Shown here: positions 1 to 10,915 of the stretch, piece after piece
How the letters are laid out: the number at the start of each line of letters is the position of its first letter
How positions within the stretch are numbered: position 1 is the first letter of the stretch
Source of the DNA: Amia ocellicauda
Taxonomy: Eukaryota; Chordata; Actinopteri; Amiiformes; Amiidae
DNA length: 64,000 bases
NCBI RefSeq assembly: GCF_036373705.1
Contig: NC_089851.1
Coordinates: forward strand, 3,689,920 to 3,753,919
Direction: 5' to 3'
The notes under the pieces: model-generated
What the model saw: the letters and a program-made list of their open reading frames with translations, nothing else
Told to the model about the DNA's origin: nothing
Database searches by the model: none
Made by a program: the position numbers and the translations under genes

Positions 1-464
1 GAACGGCAAACCTGTGGAGGAACGGGAAAAACAGGAGCCAGACTCTGCAAGCGGAGGGTCAATCCCTAAAGATATGAGCCTCTGTCTCCCTTCCCAGGCA
101 ATCCTTGTAGGGGCAGGTGTCAAAAAGGGCCAGGCCCCTTTTGTGCATGAACACTCGGATGGGGAGACATCTTTCTGTGTGTTTGAGAAGGCAATCGTGC
201 GTAGCGTTAGCCCAGATAAACCGTCAGGTTTCGGGAGGGAAATCTTCTATTCGACCAGCGCGACTTTGTGGAGGCTCGGAGCGCCCTGTAGAACGGCAGG
301 GGATCCCACGAGTGCGGCCTGCTGTCCATGGCGCAGAGGCCAAATGGTCTCAGGCTGCTGGCAAAATAAAAGCGGTTAATGAAACTCACTTTCTTGCCAG
401 CAGCCTGGATGTGCCTTAATAAGCCACACAACGTCCGGGACCCCCCTGCCTCCATCCAGGGCAC
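1..464 (-). pseudogene. LINE reverse transcriptase C-terminal (zf-RVT-like) remnant
   Basis: The reverse-strand translation shows the style of the zinc-binding end of LINE reverse transcriptases: an FMHKRGLA-type stretch, then a CPYKDC...H cluster, then a region rich in Trp and Arg. A stop replaces the codon expected to complete the last Cys-Pro pair, so it is a dead fragment. It continues beyond the window's left edge; the complete copy is at 27704-28364. It lies in intron 2 of the receptor gene. Confidence 0.5.
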
Positions 465-893
465 CCTTCACCATTTGCACTGTTTTCAGCCTCTCCATTT
501 TACACAGAGTGAAATAGGGAACAGGACAACACAGACCCTCCCTCACACATACAACTATTTACATATGGGTCACTCCCTCCCTATTGTCCACAGTGCACTA
601 ATGGGTCAGGATGGGGGTGGCACTCCCAGCATGCATCCGCCCCAATATGCTAATGCCGGCCGCAGGCCAGGAGACGGCGCTACAGTAAGTATCTACTGTC
701 TCCACGTAAGAAGTTTACAGAATCCATACTTTGAACAGTAAACTGAACATTTATCTTGTGAAATCGAGTGTAGAACTTCTTAAAAATGGTTCATCCTTTT
801 CCACATATTTTATTCATAGAAACATATTTCAGTTTACCTATAAAATGATTTCATGATTGTATTGTAAAGCTGCTCTAATGTCTCTGTCTGCAG
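465..893. other. 3' part of intron 2, no gene recognised
   Basis: This stretch lies between the LINE remnant and the Ig2 acceptor. I see no domain or repeat signature. It ends with a T-rich tract and the acceptor cag at 891-893. Confidence 0.6.
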
Positions 894-1202
894 ACGCTGG
901 GGTGCCGTATGTGGTCAATGCCACAGTAACAGGACAGATAGGAGGGGAGGTCAGTGTCCAGTGTCGATATGGAAACCCATACCGGTCCAGACAGAAACAG
1001 TGGTGCAGGAGTGGAGACTGGAGCTCCTGTCAGACAGCAGGAAGCCCTGGGACTGCAGGACACGGCTCTGTCCTGATCACTGACCACACAGCGGAGGGAC
1101 TCTTCAGTGTGACTGTGAGCGGACTGCGGCCGGAGGACCAAGGCTGGTACTGGTGTGATATATCTGACCAACAGCTTCCTGTTTACCTTAAAGTCACTGA
1201 AG
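894..1202 (+). CDS. Ig-V domain 2 exon (copy 0)
   Basis: A 309-nt exon in phase 1-1, with acceptor ctgtctgcag and donor AAG|gtaagg. It encodes an Ig V-set fold with four cysteines: VQC, QWC, SSC and the F-strand DQGWYWC. The pair QWC/SSC is the extra C-C' disulfide typical of CMRF35/CD300 and pIgR domains. One N-glycosylation sequon (NAT) is near the N-terminus. Compared with copy 1 it has Pro instead of Leu at the fifth residue of the domain. Confidence 0.85.
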
Positions 1203-3759
1203 GTAAGGATCAGCAATATTTAGCATGAACATCAGTAAGTGATAATAACTAGTTTGTGTATAAACGACTACTAACTTTATGTAGTTGAATAGTTGAGGGT
1301 AAAGCAGTCAAACTAGTTGAATAGTGGGGATTGTAGCACAAAAATATATAAAAAATAAAACGCATAATTTCACAATTTGTTTTGTATTTCTTTGATGGAT
1401 GGAGATTTATAATGTTAGATAAAATCTCTTTACCAAAAACGATTACTTCCATTTTGATTATTAAAGCGGAGAAAACGGAATCATGTAGTTTTATAACAAA
1501 TTAATTTCTTCTTCATAGTATAAACAACCGCTGAAGTAGGCCTACCGCACGGACCTAGTGAAAAGCAACAGATGCAATAAGTTAAAAGAAAACCAAATGC
1601 ATTGCTGTTAAACTGGGGTCTTTAGAATTATTTAGCATATGATTATAATTATTTATTCATATTCACGTTATTGATTTACTTTAAAAAACAAATAACAAAA
1701 TTAAGAATCATTATTTCAAACAATATGCTCATTCCTTACAGAAAACAATTAATGTGCATTTACATAGCTCACCAGGGAAATAAAAAAATACATACAACAA
1801 ATACCAAATTATTTTTTTCCTTGAGTAACAAATCAAAGCCTCGTATAAGAAACACACTATTATTTTGCTGGCATTGTCATGAACCACACAGAACAGCAAT
1901 GCCCCGGTGTGCAGTTGCACTGTGTAGCAGCCGGGACCTCGGCAGGGCTTCTGCGGGATGAGAAGGAGTGGAGCGGCGCAGCCAGACCAAAACGGTTTAT
2001 TTTCTGTTCTTTTGTTTTATCAATTGAAATACAAATAATTTAAAAGGTTTAAAATACATAAAATCACAAACACAGACATACACAGAACCAGTGAGCAGTA
2101 CAGGCGAGAGGAGGCAGTGAGGATTTTTAACAAAGATTAAAATGTCCATTAAAATTAAAGTGGACTGGAGAGGGAGAACACAAATGAAGTGCAAGTGTGT
2201 AAAACGTGCATCTAATTAAAGTAAACAAGGTGGACAAGCTGCAGTGGGCTGAGACTGTTATCTGAAATCGCTGATGTCCTGAGATCATGTTTTAGGTTCT
2301 GCAGCTGGTTTCACATTGTCATAGTGGCATGGATTGTTTCCAGATGATAACGCGGGATGGCATTGTGTACTTGGGCTCAAAACAATGGATAGGATACAGA
2401 AATCTGCGCTTCTTTTGATGTTGATGTAACATTCGCCACTTTAGCAAATAGTGTGAATGGACATTTCCAGTAAGTCAAATACAAGTGCTGAGGTCAACAA
2501 CACCTGTAATTAGTCGAGTATTGGACTATTTGGTGCTAGCCCTAGTATAAATGCAAAGGTCACGTGGCCAATACAGTAAAGACACAACAAGCATCAGTCT
2601 CTTGTGTGTTTCCATGTCCTGTGACTCTTGTGTACTTTCTCCTGCTTGGTTCCCAGTGATGGGGGCTCTATCATCGCCTCCTCTGTTACTGATGCTTAGG
2701 AGCCACAATGCCTGCCCTGACAAAACTAAATAACCCCCAGCTGGGACAGACACAAACTGTAAACCCGTGTAGAAATGTAAATATCATTGTTTTATTGTGT
2801 GAAAAAATAAGGAGCCAGATCCAAGGACAAAGTATAGGGGACAGGGACAGCAGGCGGGTCTGTAAAGAAACAAGTAGGGGGATATAATGACCTCGGCTTC
2901 AAAATATTTGTGAGGTCTCTAACTCTGTAAAATTATTATTTAGTAAAATGCCATTATACATAAAATTACATGTTTTAAGTACACATCTTTGTAAGTTCAG
3001 GTTGTATACGTTGTGGTGCTATCTTAAAAAATGTTTTTGAAAGGCATAGAAAAACACTGCACATAGATTGTGAACCGCTCTATTACAGCAAAAACAACAG
3101 CAACGCCAGCAACTACGTCACAGCAAACCTCTTCAGCTGTTCACACAGCTCCACCTACAGGCCAGTCCTCCAGCCTGCCTCCTGAAGATAAAGACAACGG
3201 AGATGAAGGAGGTGAGAAGCACAACGCCAGCAGGTACAAATATTTCTGTTTGTTCTCATTCATGGTATGTGAAATCGTCTTCACTGTTCAGGGGCAGGGC
3301 TATTGCACACCTATCTGTCAGAACAAAATATATATATAACTGTGGAAGATGCAGAGAAGCATGGAAAGCTGTATGCTTGGAATAACGGGATAGAAAAATA
3401 AATGAATATAACTAAGCCAGTGGAAAATATATGTATGGTTCCAAAATGTCACAGGAGGGAGATGGGGTGGGGGGATATAAGGCGGACAATCTGTCATGGG
3501 GACGACACTTTGTTATAGTTACCAACTGTCAAAGGGACAATATGTCATGGGGGGCAATTGCCATGTGGAAAGCTTCTTCTGCAGCAAATGTGACAAAGAC
3601 CCAGTAATGACCCATAGAGACCCATCCAGAAGGTCACTGATCGCTATTTCTCCTGCCATTGCAGCGGACAAATCTTGCTCGGACTCCTAATAGCATGTGG
3701 ACTTGTGCTCCTGCTGGGGGCTGCGGTCATAGTCGCCTGGAAGATGTGGAGAAGAAGGA
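894..3759 (+). CDS. CD300/pIgR-like receptor, 3' exons only (copy 0)
   Basis: This is the right-hand part of a receptor gene whose signal peptide and Ig1 exons lie left of the window. Visible exons are Ig2 (894-1202), stalk (3089-3233) and transmembrane (3665-3759). Splice phases 1, 1, 2, 1 keep one open frame across the three. The structure matches CMRF35/CD300 and polymeric-Ig-receptor-like proteins, which are type I surface receptors of leukocytes or epithelia that bind lipids, immunoglobulin or other ligands. The actual ligand cannot be told from sequence. No cytoplasmic tail exon or ITIM was identified, so signalling polarity is unknown. It is nearly identical to the corresponding part of the gene at 21637-31659. 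Confidence 0.8.
1203..3088. other. Receptor intron 3 (copy 0)
   Basis: AT-rich intron between Ig2 and stalk exons. I found no recognisable coding domain or transposon end. The copies at 29103-30988 and 55279-57164 are near-identical. Confidence 0.6.
3089..3233 (+). CDS. Stalk exon (copy 0)
   Basis: A 145-nt exon after acceptor tattacag, entering in phase 1 and leaving in phase 2 at GCAG|gtacaa. It encodes a Thr/Ser/Pro/Gln-rich stretch likely to be O-glycosylated, then an acidic PPEDKDNGDEG run and an N-glycosylation sequon (NAS) next to the membrane. A second, better-looking donor (GGAG|gtgaga) sits 22 nt upstream at 3211/3212. Only the downstream donor keeps the transmembrane exon in frame. 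Confidence 0.75.
3665..3759 (+). CDS. Transmembrane exon (copy 0)
   Basis: A 95-nt exon after acceptor cctgccattgcag, ending at GGA|gtaggt in phase 1. It encodes about 23 hydrophobic residues (GLLIACGLVLLLGAAVIVAW) followed by a basic stop-transfer KMWRRR. There is no charged residue in the membrane, so no direct sign of pairing with an ITAM adaptor through a transmembrane Lys or Arg. Confidence 0.8.
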
Positions 3760-3775
3760 GTAGGTTCCTTTCCAT

Positions 3776-3960
3776 AATTATTATTATTATTATTATTTAT
3801 TGGCAGACACCCTTATCCAGTGCAATAATACAGTTCAATACAAGGCATCAAACATTACAAAATCAGATTGACATAATACAAAGCAATTCAAAGCATAATA
3901 CATTTTACAAATTCCAATTTACACAAGTGAATACAATAAAATACATCCTGGACAATAAAA
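3776..3960 (-). repeat. Retroposon 3' tail (L2/V-SINE-like) with (AAT)n end
   Basis: An (ATT)n run is followed by ttggcagacacccttatcc and a segment ending in caaggcatcaaacattacaaa. The same module recurs in the unique flank at 61500-61690. Read on the minus strand, it is a conserved retroposon tail ending in an (AAT)n microsatellite, as expected for L2-clade LINEs and the SINEs they mobilise. Further copies are at 31676-31860 and 57823-57999. Family assignment is from memory of the motif. Confidence 0.55.
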
Positions 3961-4289
3961 TAATAAATAAGACTAACCTGGCAGACATGGGGTGCAAGGC
4001 TGGGCGCATCCCAGACAGGACAGCAAGCCATCATGGAAAGTGCCTCTTAAACAAGATATCACAAGGGCAACAGCATAAAACAATATGCACAAATCACAGT
4101 AAACAGTAAAGGTCAGAGAGCACTCAGTATGTTCAGTGCTACAAAGAGCACGTGTCATGTTACAGAGCCCTGCTTTATTGTGCCAAACAAGCTTGGCACA
4201 GAGATACTATTCATATATCGTAACAACAAAATCACTGAGCACAAAATTGAGCAGTATCAAACAAACCATGATTATTATTTTACTAGACT

Positions 4290-4480
4290 TCAATGTGGCT
4301 TGACCACCAAATCTTGATACACCACTTAGAAAACATTGTTGGCCTGTCTCACAATGTGCTGTCCTGGTTTAAATCATATCTGTCAAACAGATCCAATATG
4401 TACAGATCAATGAAAACCACTCAAACTGAACTGAGGTTACAGAGAACCACAGGGCTCAGTCCTCGAACCTGTACTTTTTC
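4290..4480 (+). pseudogene. L2-type LINE reverse transcriptase fragment
   Basis: The translation from about 4293 contains LDHQILIHHLENIVGLS and then SWFKSYLSNRS, the region after the catalytic domain that reads D-H-x-I-L-L-x-R-L and W-F-x-S-Y-L-x-x-R in L2-type reverse transcriptases. Neither a full ORF nor the FADD box is present. Copies are at 32190-32380 and 58329-58519. Confidence 0.6.
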
Positions 4481-4679
4481 ATGGAGTTATGGAGTGGGTG
4501 TCACAGACGGCACAACTCAGGGTTTTCAAACTTCTTATTACATTGTGTGTTTCCATTTCTTATAAGTATTGGTTGTTATACTTTCTTTCAATTGTATGTT
4601 TTTTCTTCACTTAATTGTTTACTTTTGATTTCAGTTTCCTTATTGCAGTTGCACTGAGTATATAATTACATTTGCACGT

Positions 4680-5760
4680 GGGTTTTTGGTGATTTGCAGA
4701 GTCAGCACCGCCTGCGACAGAAACCCACCTGGTTGGTTGCCTAATTTTACCAGCCCAACTTGTATAATGATTTGCCTCTCTTTGAAGGGCTTTATAAACA
4801 GATAGCAGCAGATCTACAGATCTGTTCGACAGATCCCATCCATTTGTTCAAGGTCATTGAAACAGCATGGCCAGAGCAGGGGGAGTGGAGAGCAGGGCAG
4901 TAAAGTCTACCCGGGGAAGCAGAGCTTGGCATTATTGCTTTACTGTGGCGCAGCACAGAGCTGTCTAAGCCGCAGTAGTGTGGTAATCAAGAGAGCGACG
5001 TGCCTCCAGAGCAGGTAGATGTAAGTGGCGTACAGGACAGAGTTCCCTACAGCAATCGTCCCAACACCAGTATTACCCTTTTGTCTTGTTTCCACCTGCA
5101 GTGTTGGGACACTTGTGCTTATTGTCCAGCCTACTGCCTGACTTTAGTTCGGTGTATTATATATAATTCACTGAACTACTTACCTGTGGGCGGGGACTGG
5201 CACACTGGACGTTGCTGCCGTCGTGTATCTGGAAAGAAAGTTCTCATTAAATACGTCATCTTACTTACCTGTTTGCTGCGTAGTACCTGTGGAAGAAGCC
5301 AGTCTACTGGAGTCAGAAATACTGGACCAAAGTTTTATAATTTGTTAGTGTTACTGACCTGTCTGTGTTTGTGTCTCCCCAGTGTGACCGGGTTCAGCCC
5401 CTGCATGAAACTCCCGGAGTTATTATTGGACGGGGTGATACGCGGGGGGAAGAAAAAGAGAAGTATTTTTTATTCATTTTAGCTTAGCCCAGCGAATATT
5501 AAAGGCATATTTTATTGATATTTTAAATACTTTTCTAATTGATTTCTTAATCTTTTGCTACTGGGAAAGTCTAGTTATTCTTTTTATTGTGCCCCCTTTG
5601 TGTAAGTGTGGCAGCTTCAGACTTCCTGCCCTGGGCTCCATATTGAGTGATGTGTTAAAGCATTGTAAAAATAAACGGGTGTTATTTCTTACTTATGCCT
5701 GCTGTGTTGGTGTGCTGAGATAAAGCGATCCTGCTCTGGGGAAGTTGTGTGGGGAGTCCC
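4680..5760. other. GC-richer unassigned segment 3' of the receptor exons
   Basis: This segment is richer in GC than its surroundings and is kept in all three copies (near 32580-33660 and 58720-59800). It has several acceptor-like sites (near 4699, 5102 and 5382), a TATA-like ctttataaac near 4789 and an AATAAA-type signal near 5672. It could be the 3' exon and UTR of the receptor, or an old LTR. An open frame spans 5000-5482 but begins at GTG and matches nothing I know. Confidence 0.3.
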
Positions 5761-7268
5761 CCAGCTCAATAACATATTCGCAAGTAAATGTCATAGTCAC
5801 AAAATACTTTTGTAAAAGAAATATACATTATTAAAGGCTTCCCAAAACTGAAAGAACAAACATTATGTGCAAATATATAGATCATTAAGGCACACCTGAA
5901 AAAGCCCTGTGTTCCTACTGCCTATCTAGCCACGTCCGTCTGCCCCCTGAGAGGAAAAGCCACTCTTCTGTATACTCTGCCCCAGCCACAAGGACATCCA
6001 TTTATTTCCATAATCAATTAACTTAATTGAGCTACATAATCAGCCCTTTTCCTTTCCACAAGATTAACATATAATAGAACAAGTCATGACAATAATATCT
6101 AGCATGTAATATCATGATATGCCATAATATAATAAGGTTCCCGTAGTTCCCCCTATCCCTAAATAAGCGTGGCTTCTACTAAAGGCTTGTGCTAGATGGG
6201 ACAGGCACGATGGAGCCGGCCCGTACACAGCAGATCAGGTTAGGACCTCTCTGAGAAATGCTGAAGTACAGCAGCGTATTCAGCACAGAGTGTAGGCTGC
6301 TAGGCTTCAGCACCATCTATCGGAGTTTGTTTGTATTGCATAGAATAATTCATTTTGACTCCAAAAAGCGCAATGTGGGGCAGATTGAAGGTATTGGGTG
6401 TTTTGGGGTTAAAATAGTTCAACTCTTTGGACAGGAGAGTGAAAATGCACAGCTGGATTAATTCTGTGACCATATATTGTTTCTGTTTCTCTATTTGATT
6501 GTATGGTGTATATTCTTGGGTTCCCAATGGTCCAACAACAGTGAGACAGCCTCCTCCCAAATCTAAACATTGTGAACCGCTTGCCTGACAAACACTGCTA
6601 TTCAAGCTTGTCGATCACATTCTTCCCGAGTTGTCCTGGATCTGACTTTGTGAGTGACAGATCCTACATCAGTGTTTTTGTTGTCTTTCTGATAGGAGAC
6701 TGCCCTCTAAAGACCATTACAACAAAGTGCTTTATTTTTTGCTGTAATACAATCCTTATATTCTAAGACACATCTGAGAGCGCTGCCACTTACTGTTTAT
6801 TCAGACAGTGGGGGAATCCTGTTTAATACTACTGAAAAAAACTCCATTGTGAAATTCACAAAAAATATCCATTACGAACAAGTCTATACATTCCACTGAA
6901 ATATCACTGATCGGAATAGTTTAACAAACAAAAAGGTCTATTCATTCTGCTAAACGAATCATTGAATGTTGAATAAACTGTAAGAACGCATTGTAAAATG
7001 TGAAACACTGTAAAATATGTTGTGAATCTCCTAGGCAGTATGAACGTTTGTCTAGTGCAAACTTCTGTTTTTCTCGCAGTGGGTAAAATACAGCTGAAAG
7101 GAGGCAAAGGAAACATTTATTTTAGTTATAGTTGCATGTAGTATGTTGTTTCTCTGTAGCTTCATGTTTAGAAAGCTACCAATGTTTAAATGGGTTAAAG
7201 AACTTGTGTAACTTCTGTGTTTTAAGGAAGATAATGTGTCTCCCAAGAACATAACACAACATGTTTGA
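5761..7268. other. Distal 3' flank of the unit, nothing recognised
   Basis: AT-rich sequence shared by the three copies. There is an acceptor-like cttctgtttttctcgcag near 7079 followed by a short open stretch, but I could not tie it to the receptor. The duplication ends at 7268. Confidence 0.5.
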
Positions 7269-7624
7269 TTAAAATGCATTTGTGCAAGAACTAACACAAA
7301 CCCCTTTCCCCAAGTCTCTACTTTTTATTGTTTTAAAAAATTAACCTTTATTTTTAGTTTAGTCTTCCTGGCTCTGATTTGGTTTTCAACATAATTTAGT
7401 TTCTTCACAAAATGTTGAGTGCTGAATACAGAGTTAAAATGTTCCCTATTCCAATTTTTCCACATCCAATGTTCACATATTGACAGACTATGTGAATATT
7501 ATACAATTACAAAGCTACAGCACAAAGTGAACATCCTTAACTGGAAGCAAAACTTAATTTAATAGAAAATGCTCCTTTTATAAATTAAACCAAATTGAAT
7601 TCCTACAGAGAGTAAACTGTCATG

Positions 7625-7800
7625 TCATTAATTGTCATAATGCCCGCTCCTTCTCATCCCTGGCCCCTAAATGGTGGAACAAGCTTCCCACCGAAGTCAA
7701 AACAGCAGAGTCCTTGACCTCCTTCTGGCGCTTACTCAAGACGCATCTTTTCAGACAGTTTGAGTCTTGGACCATCCTCTTCCTATAGCCTGAATATCTG
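7625..7800 (+). pseudogene. L2-type LINE ORF2 C-terminal fragment
   Basis: The translation gives ARSFSSLAPKWWNKLPTEVK and then SFWRLLKTHLFRQFE. This is the characteristic end of L2/Rex-type reverse transcriptases (APxLWNxLP, then SFKxxLKTHLF). It starts a few hundred bases into the unit. The copy in unit 2 is at 35525-35700. Confidence 0.65.
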
Positions 7801-8059
7801 GATTCATCGCATCATAATCTGGCAATAATCTGAGGTTTGATAGGTGACTGGTTGTGCAAGTTGTGGCATAGTGCAACAGTAACTCCTGAATAAAAAGATA
7901 CCAGTGTTATTACTTTCCTGAATGGTATTTTACTTGGCTTTGTTGTGTCTAGTTTTAGAAATGATTTCCAATCAGTTAATTCCCATACCAACACAAAAGG
8001 AACAAAGAGAAAGAAAAAACACAAGATAATAAACTCTGTGTCACTGGGTTCTCTGTCAG

Positions 8060-8170
8060 TGTGTATGTGCAGCGCACATGCGCAGTGTGGATACACGCAG
8101 AGCGGCGCAGCGCGTCCTAATGGCGGCTAGTTCAATCCCAGCTGTAATGGCGGACACGCAGCGAAGTGCG
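8060..8170 (+). promoter_or_regulatory. Promoter-like NRF1/YY1 motif cluster
   Basis: Within about 100 bases there are a gcgcacatgcgcag element resembling an NRF1 site and two atggcgg elements resembling YY1 sites, in a locally CpG-rich patch. A further aaatggcgg lies near 8564. No gene start follows in a recognisable way. It may be a LINE 5' UTR or retrocopy promoter. The unit 2 copy (35960-36070) loses the first YY1-like core. Confidence 0.3.
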
Positions 8171-8828
8171 ACGAGCTTTCCACAAGACAATACAACAGCA
8201 CACGAAAAAACAACCTGCATACAGGAATCATTATTACTATGCAGTCTAAATAACTTACATTACAATTAAACATTTGCTTTCCCTATTCCTTTTCAATGTT
8301 ACATTTTAACACGTTGCACAGCGATTGACATTGCTTTTTACAGATCTGTCCACCCCTTTGCAAAACCATACAACACTGCACCTCGTCTCCCTTTCAGATC
8401 ATAACATAAAAGAAATGTCCGTGAATCTAATTACTTGTAATCAAAACTATTTTCCTTACTCCCTTTCAAAGATCCCTCTTAACTCTAGACTCGCTTGTCA
8501 ACATCTGTATACCAGAGAGATCATTAGCGCGGGTTTTCTACACACACATTGAATCACCACAAAATGGCGGATTCTCTACCTTTGTTCAAAGCACATGCAA
8601 ACTTAAACACACGATGAATCAAATATAATATAATAACTCAATCCGCAATACTTTGAATTAATTCTGGTTGTTTTTTTACAACAGTAAACACATATTACAA
8701 CTTATTTCGTTTCAATATTATAATAATATATAAAATAATATAACTCACCACAAAATCGTTTCACAGCGCCCAGGATCGATCACCTCGTTCCACTGGTTGC
8801 TTCAAAATGATCTGTAACTTTAGTAATT

Positions 8829-8853
8829 TATATATATATATATATATATATAT
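8829..8853. repeat. (TA)n microsatellite
   Basis: A short perfect TA array. The unit 2 counterpart (about 36728-36803) is roughly three times longer. Confidence 0.9.
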
Positions 8854-9053
8854 GTATCTTTTTATTTTAGGGAACAATAAACCTAAGTATTTTAGCTCTA
8901 GTTTCTTACTCTCGTCTGTGCTAGGTGTGCTCTGGAAGCTTCTCTTGCTTTTCTGCTTTTTTAAAAATAAAAAGATGCATTTATTTGTAAGGCCCCTGAA
9001 CTGCCAGTTGCTGAGGCAGTTAACTGTTTGTGTGCTGACACAACTGTTTTACA

Positions 9054-9055
<2 letters not shown>

Positions 9056-9107
<52 letters not shown>
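9056..9107. repeat. (TTA)n microsatellite
   Basis: A perfect ATT/TTA array of about 17 units. The copy in unit 2 (about 37006-37063) is slightly longer. Open frames through it give poly-Leu or poly-Ile and are artefacts. Confidence 0.9.
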
Positions 9108-10380
9108 CTCTTTTAAAACAAAGGCTACATTAGTTTGTGCAAATATTTTTGAGACCCTACAATTGGGGGGACCACCTATACAAATTGTGTAATTCCTACA
9201 ACGTTCAAGCAATTTGGATGTAACTACCCTCAAATTAAAGATGAACATCTACACTTTAAGCACATCTTGTTTGTTTCCTTTCAAATCCATTGTGGCGGCG
9301 TACAGAGACAAAATGATGATAATTGTGTCACTGTCCAAATATTTATGGACCTAACTTTATATTTAATATGCCAATTCAAACATAAGCTTACGTTTTGTTT
9401 TATTTCTAGCAAAATGGTCTTAAGTGTTCTGTAAAAAAACGTTGAGCTGTAAACATTGAAAATCATACATGATGAAATGAATGTAATTATGGGAGAGAAG
9501 AGTGAAAATGGGGTAACATTTTTGAACAGATCTTAGCCAGGGCTTTCTTTCCAATTCTTTGGCATCACTCACGTCAACACATGCAACCTTTGTTTCTGAT
9601 TTGTATGATTCACGTTTACCCAGAGTCTTGTGATCTGCCTACAGATTCTAATAATTTCAATATTGGCATCATCGCATGTCACCAGCCAGTGCGTTGAAGA
9701 TGGCAGACACGATTTCCTTTGTGATTTTGAAACGGCACATCCATCCGCAGCTACAGAAGAGCTGCTTCATAAAACTCACCCTCTTCAAATTGTTGCCTTT
9801 GTTTCGGGATCACATGACTTACACGAAACAAAGCCATTGTTGGGCCTGGGAATTGGTGCTTTATTGGAGAGCACTGACAGTTGAGTCCAAGTTTAAGCTA
9901 GATTCGTTCACCTTTCTTCAAAGTAATTGGAAAGTCTTTGTCATTGTTTTAATGAATTGTTATAAAGTATCTTTCTGCATTTCTCTTTTCTGCCAGAGCC
10001 AAGTGTGCTTTGCAAATTAAACCTTAATCATCTGGTGTGATTTAATCCATACAATTTATATATAACATACAATACAATATATTGCTTGTGAAGAGTGGCA
10101 AGATTTTCTCCTTTAATTTTCGACATTCATTATGGAAGTTCAGCCAGTGTACTAAAGACTCAATTTAAACTGAATGAGGTAAAACTCCAATTTTAGTTGT
10201 TTTCTGAAACATATAGCCAAAAGGATGTTCCCATTTTCTTTTAAACCCGGCAGGAAGGGCCCACAGCATTCCTGAGCAGCCAGTGTGGCGTCCTGAACAG
10301 CAGCCTGGCAGCCCTGCATGGTACCGCTGTGAGCGTTTAAACAGCTCTCACGTTACACCGGTGATCTCTGTCACACAAAC
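9108..10380. other. Intergenic, nothing recognised
   Basis: AT-rich sequence between the TTA array and a CR1 3' end. I saw no coding domain or repeat terminus. The short open frame at 9676-10020 has no familiar motif. Confidence 0.5.
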
Positions 10381-10383
10381 AGA

Positions 10384-10915
10384 GTCCTTTTAGGCTCGAA
10401 CAGAGAAGATTACATGGAAACTTGATTCAGGTCTTCAAAATCAAGACAGGGCTTGACCATAAGAGTCCAGAGCATCACTTCAACATGAACAGTGGCACGA
10501 GGACAGAGGAACGCAAAGAGAGACCGGGTTTAATGGAGGTGAGGACAGGAAACAGGAAGCACTTATTCACACAGATTGAGGTGGACGGACACAGACTGGC
10601 CAAGCATCGTGCTGAAGCCGACTCCTTGGGATCATTTAAACACGGACTGGCCGCGATTCTAGAACGATTTAGTTCTGCAGCTTCCAAGACGAGTACAGGT
10701 CAAATGCCTTCTTCTCATTTCTAGTGCTAGTCCAGCTGTTCGCAATTATTAACAGACATACCAGTTCAAGCCAGTCTTAAACATTTAAAAACAGACTGGA
10801 TTGGATCCTTGGATCACTCAGTGATTAATGGACACCAAACGAGCATGATGGTCGAACAGCCTCCTCTCGATTGGACACTGTCTTATGTTCTTCTTATATT
10901 CTGATGTTCTCAATC
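10384..10915 (+). repeat. CR1-type LINE 3' end
   Basis: The segment has the order typical of fish CR1 3' ends: cacttattcacacagattg, then a tract translating as DGHRLAKHRAEADSLGSFK, then cgagcatgatgg, cctcctctcg and a terminal ttatgttcttctta microsatellite-like tail. Its coding part is broken. The copy in unit 2 is at about 38340-38871. Confidence 0.7.

Larger units (their letters stand above)
1..7268. repeat. Tandem segmental duplication, 3' part of left unit
   Basis: The sequence from base 1 matches that from 27901 and from 54078 almost base for base. All three copies run through a LINE fragment, the Ig2, stalk and transmembrane exons of a receptor gene, and its 3' flank. The third copy stops matching at 61306, which corresponds to 7268 here, so 7268/7269 is read as the unit junction. 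Only the 3' end of this unit lies in the window. Over the first 4.4 kb it differs from the next copy at only a handful of positions. Confidence 0.9.

Noticed and set aside
3675-4109. 144-codon frame running from the transmembrane exon into downstream repeat sequence
   Set aside because: It starts at TTG inside the exon and continues past a good donor into an (ATT)n retroposon tail, giving poly-Ile. Only 3665-3759 is accepted as coding.
5000-5482. 160-codon open frame present in all three copies
   Set aside because: It begins at GTG, has an odd Cys/Leu-rich composition with no known domain, and its preservation is expected from overall near-identity of the units.
6693-6766. Candidate tail exon with a V-x-Y-x-x-L (ITIM-like) string
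   Set aside because: The tyrosine sits in a run of hydrophobic residues just before the stop and the acceptor is weak; a six-residue match by chance is likely.
9056-9107. Poly-Leu and poly-Ile open frames
   Set aside because: They are translations of the (TTA)n microsatellite.
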